Part shown: positions 63,583 to 64,000 of the stretch, piece by piece | Numbering within the stretch: position 1 is the stretch's first letter | Layout of the letters: every line of letters begins with the position of its first letter | Source of the DNA: Ypsolopha sequella | Taxonomy: Eukaryota > Arthropoda > Insecta > Lepidoptera > Ypsolophidae | DNA length: 64,000 nucleotides | Direction: 5' to 3' | Assembly: GCA_934047225.1 (NCBI GenBank) | Contig: CAKOHE010000081.1 | Span: 1 to 64,000, forward strand | The notes under the pieces: model-generated | Told to the model about the DNA's origin: nothing | Seen by the model: only the letters and a program-made list of their open reading frames with translations | The model's database searches: none | Position numbers and translations under genes: made by a program

Positions 63583-64000
63583 GTAAAATAACTATACAAC
63601 TGATTATGAGAATAATATTTTGAGAAAAATACATGGATTAACTAAAAAAGGAGGCGGAAGTCGAATGCTACAAAAACAAGAGCATCGCTCTTAAATCTAT
63701 GACAACATTGCTTTGGTGTACGATATGTTTTTAAACTGTACTAAACGATGATTTGTGTTATAAATTGAGATTTGGTGAATAAATTTAAATTTATTATAAT
63801 ATTATTATTACATACGGCTTGAACACTCACGTGTGATTGTTGTTGACTATATGCCAACCGTTTCACCGATACAATTTCGGCATTATCAAGGCGAGTGTCG
63901 TTCTTAGGACGACGACGCGGCGTTCTCCGTAGTTGTCAAACAGGCACTGGCAGCCGCCGATCGGCGACGGCGAGCTGGACGCATTGCTCGTGCGCTGAGC
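63583..64000. other. Start of Nup205 intron k
   Basis: AT-rich at first, then GC-richer from 63890. I cannot support an exon before the end of the window. Confidence 0.4.

Larger units (their letters stand above)
58623..63062 (+). mobile_element. Ty3/Gypsy element, mag-like, 4440 bp
   Basis: Bounded by identical 99-bp LTRs. It encodes gag-pol with protease, RT, RNase H and integrase in the Ty3/Gypsy order. The very short LTRs and single long gag-pol frame fit the mag clade first described in Bombyx (inference). No target duplication is visible at the edges. Confidence 0.9.
58548..63262. mobile_element. Older TIR element hosting the Gypsy insertion
   Basis: ATACACTCTGCGTCAAAAAAATAGCACC at about 58548 and, reversed, GATTCGTTTTTTTTGACGCC...GAGTGTAT at about 63219-63256 look like matching terminal repeats, imperfect at the right. 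Subtracting the Gypsy element leaves about 270 bp of non-coding sequence. Moderate confidence. Confidence 0.45.

Noticed and set aside
63944..64000. Possible next Nup205 exon after GTTGTCAAACAG
   Set aside because: The phase would fit, but the frame meets TGA after 18 codons and I recognise no conserved block.

Overview
The window is eukaryotic, insect-type DNA, most likely from a lepidopteran. It is AT-rich, has GT-AG introns, and is packed with nested transposable elements (BEL/Pao and Ty3/Gypsy LTR elements, LINEs, TA- and TTAA-flanked MITEs, tRNA-derived SINE pieces). The order assignment is an inference from the element families and was not tested by a search.

One host gene is recognisable: Nup205, the large inner-ring scaffold nucleoporin. 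Eleven coding exons on the + strand, from 22782 to 63582, have matching intron phases. They cover roughly the middle to the late-middle of the protein; the N-terminal part must lie before the window and the C-terminus after it. Two breaks affect it: a 5'-truncated LINE of about 2.7 kb sits inside one exon (between 55034 and 57768), and a G run at 57905-57909 shifts the reading frame. Either this allele is damaged, or the assembly is wrong or represents a rare haplotype.

Layout: 1-13000 holds repeats only (38-bp minisatellite, foldback MITEs, a 696-bp palindrome, LINE relics, a (ATG)40 plus TACGA/TACGG array). 13121-16009 is an intact ORF of a LINE with a restriction-like endonuclease. 17568-22738 is a truncated BEL/Pao element on the - strand, interrupted by a 1.1-kb TIR element; its 5' LTR ends 43 bp before the first Nup205 exon. 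22782-30643 holds seven Nup205 exons with MITE-filled introns. 31070-31322 is a perfect palindrome, and 32930-33444 a YqaJ-type nuclease exon from a DNA transposon. 35578-42381 is a complete BEL/Pao element (+ strand, identical 184-bp LTRs, TSD GGTTG, one in-frame stop). 42923-44056 holds two more Nup205 exons. 45338-53070 is a second complete BEL/Pao element (- strand, 372-bp LTRs, TSD TCTTT), inserted into an older decayed transposon ORF. 54766-58312 is the LINE-split Nup205 exon. 58623-63062 is a mag-like Ty3/Gypsy element with identical 99-bp LTRs, apparently inside an older TIR element. 63371-63582 is the last visible Nup205 exon.

The three complete or near-complete LTR elements have nearly identical LTR pairs, so much of the intron expansion is recent. 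All calls come from reading the sequence; no database search was run.
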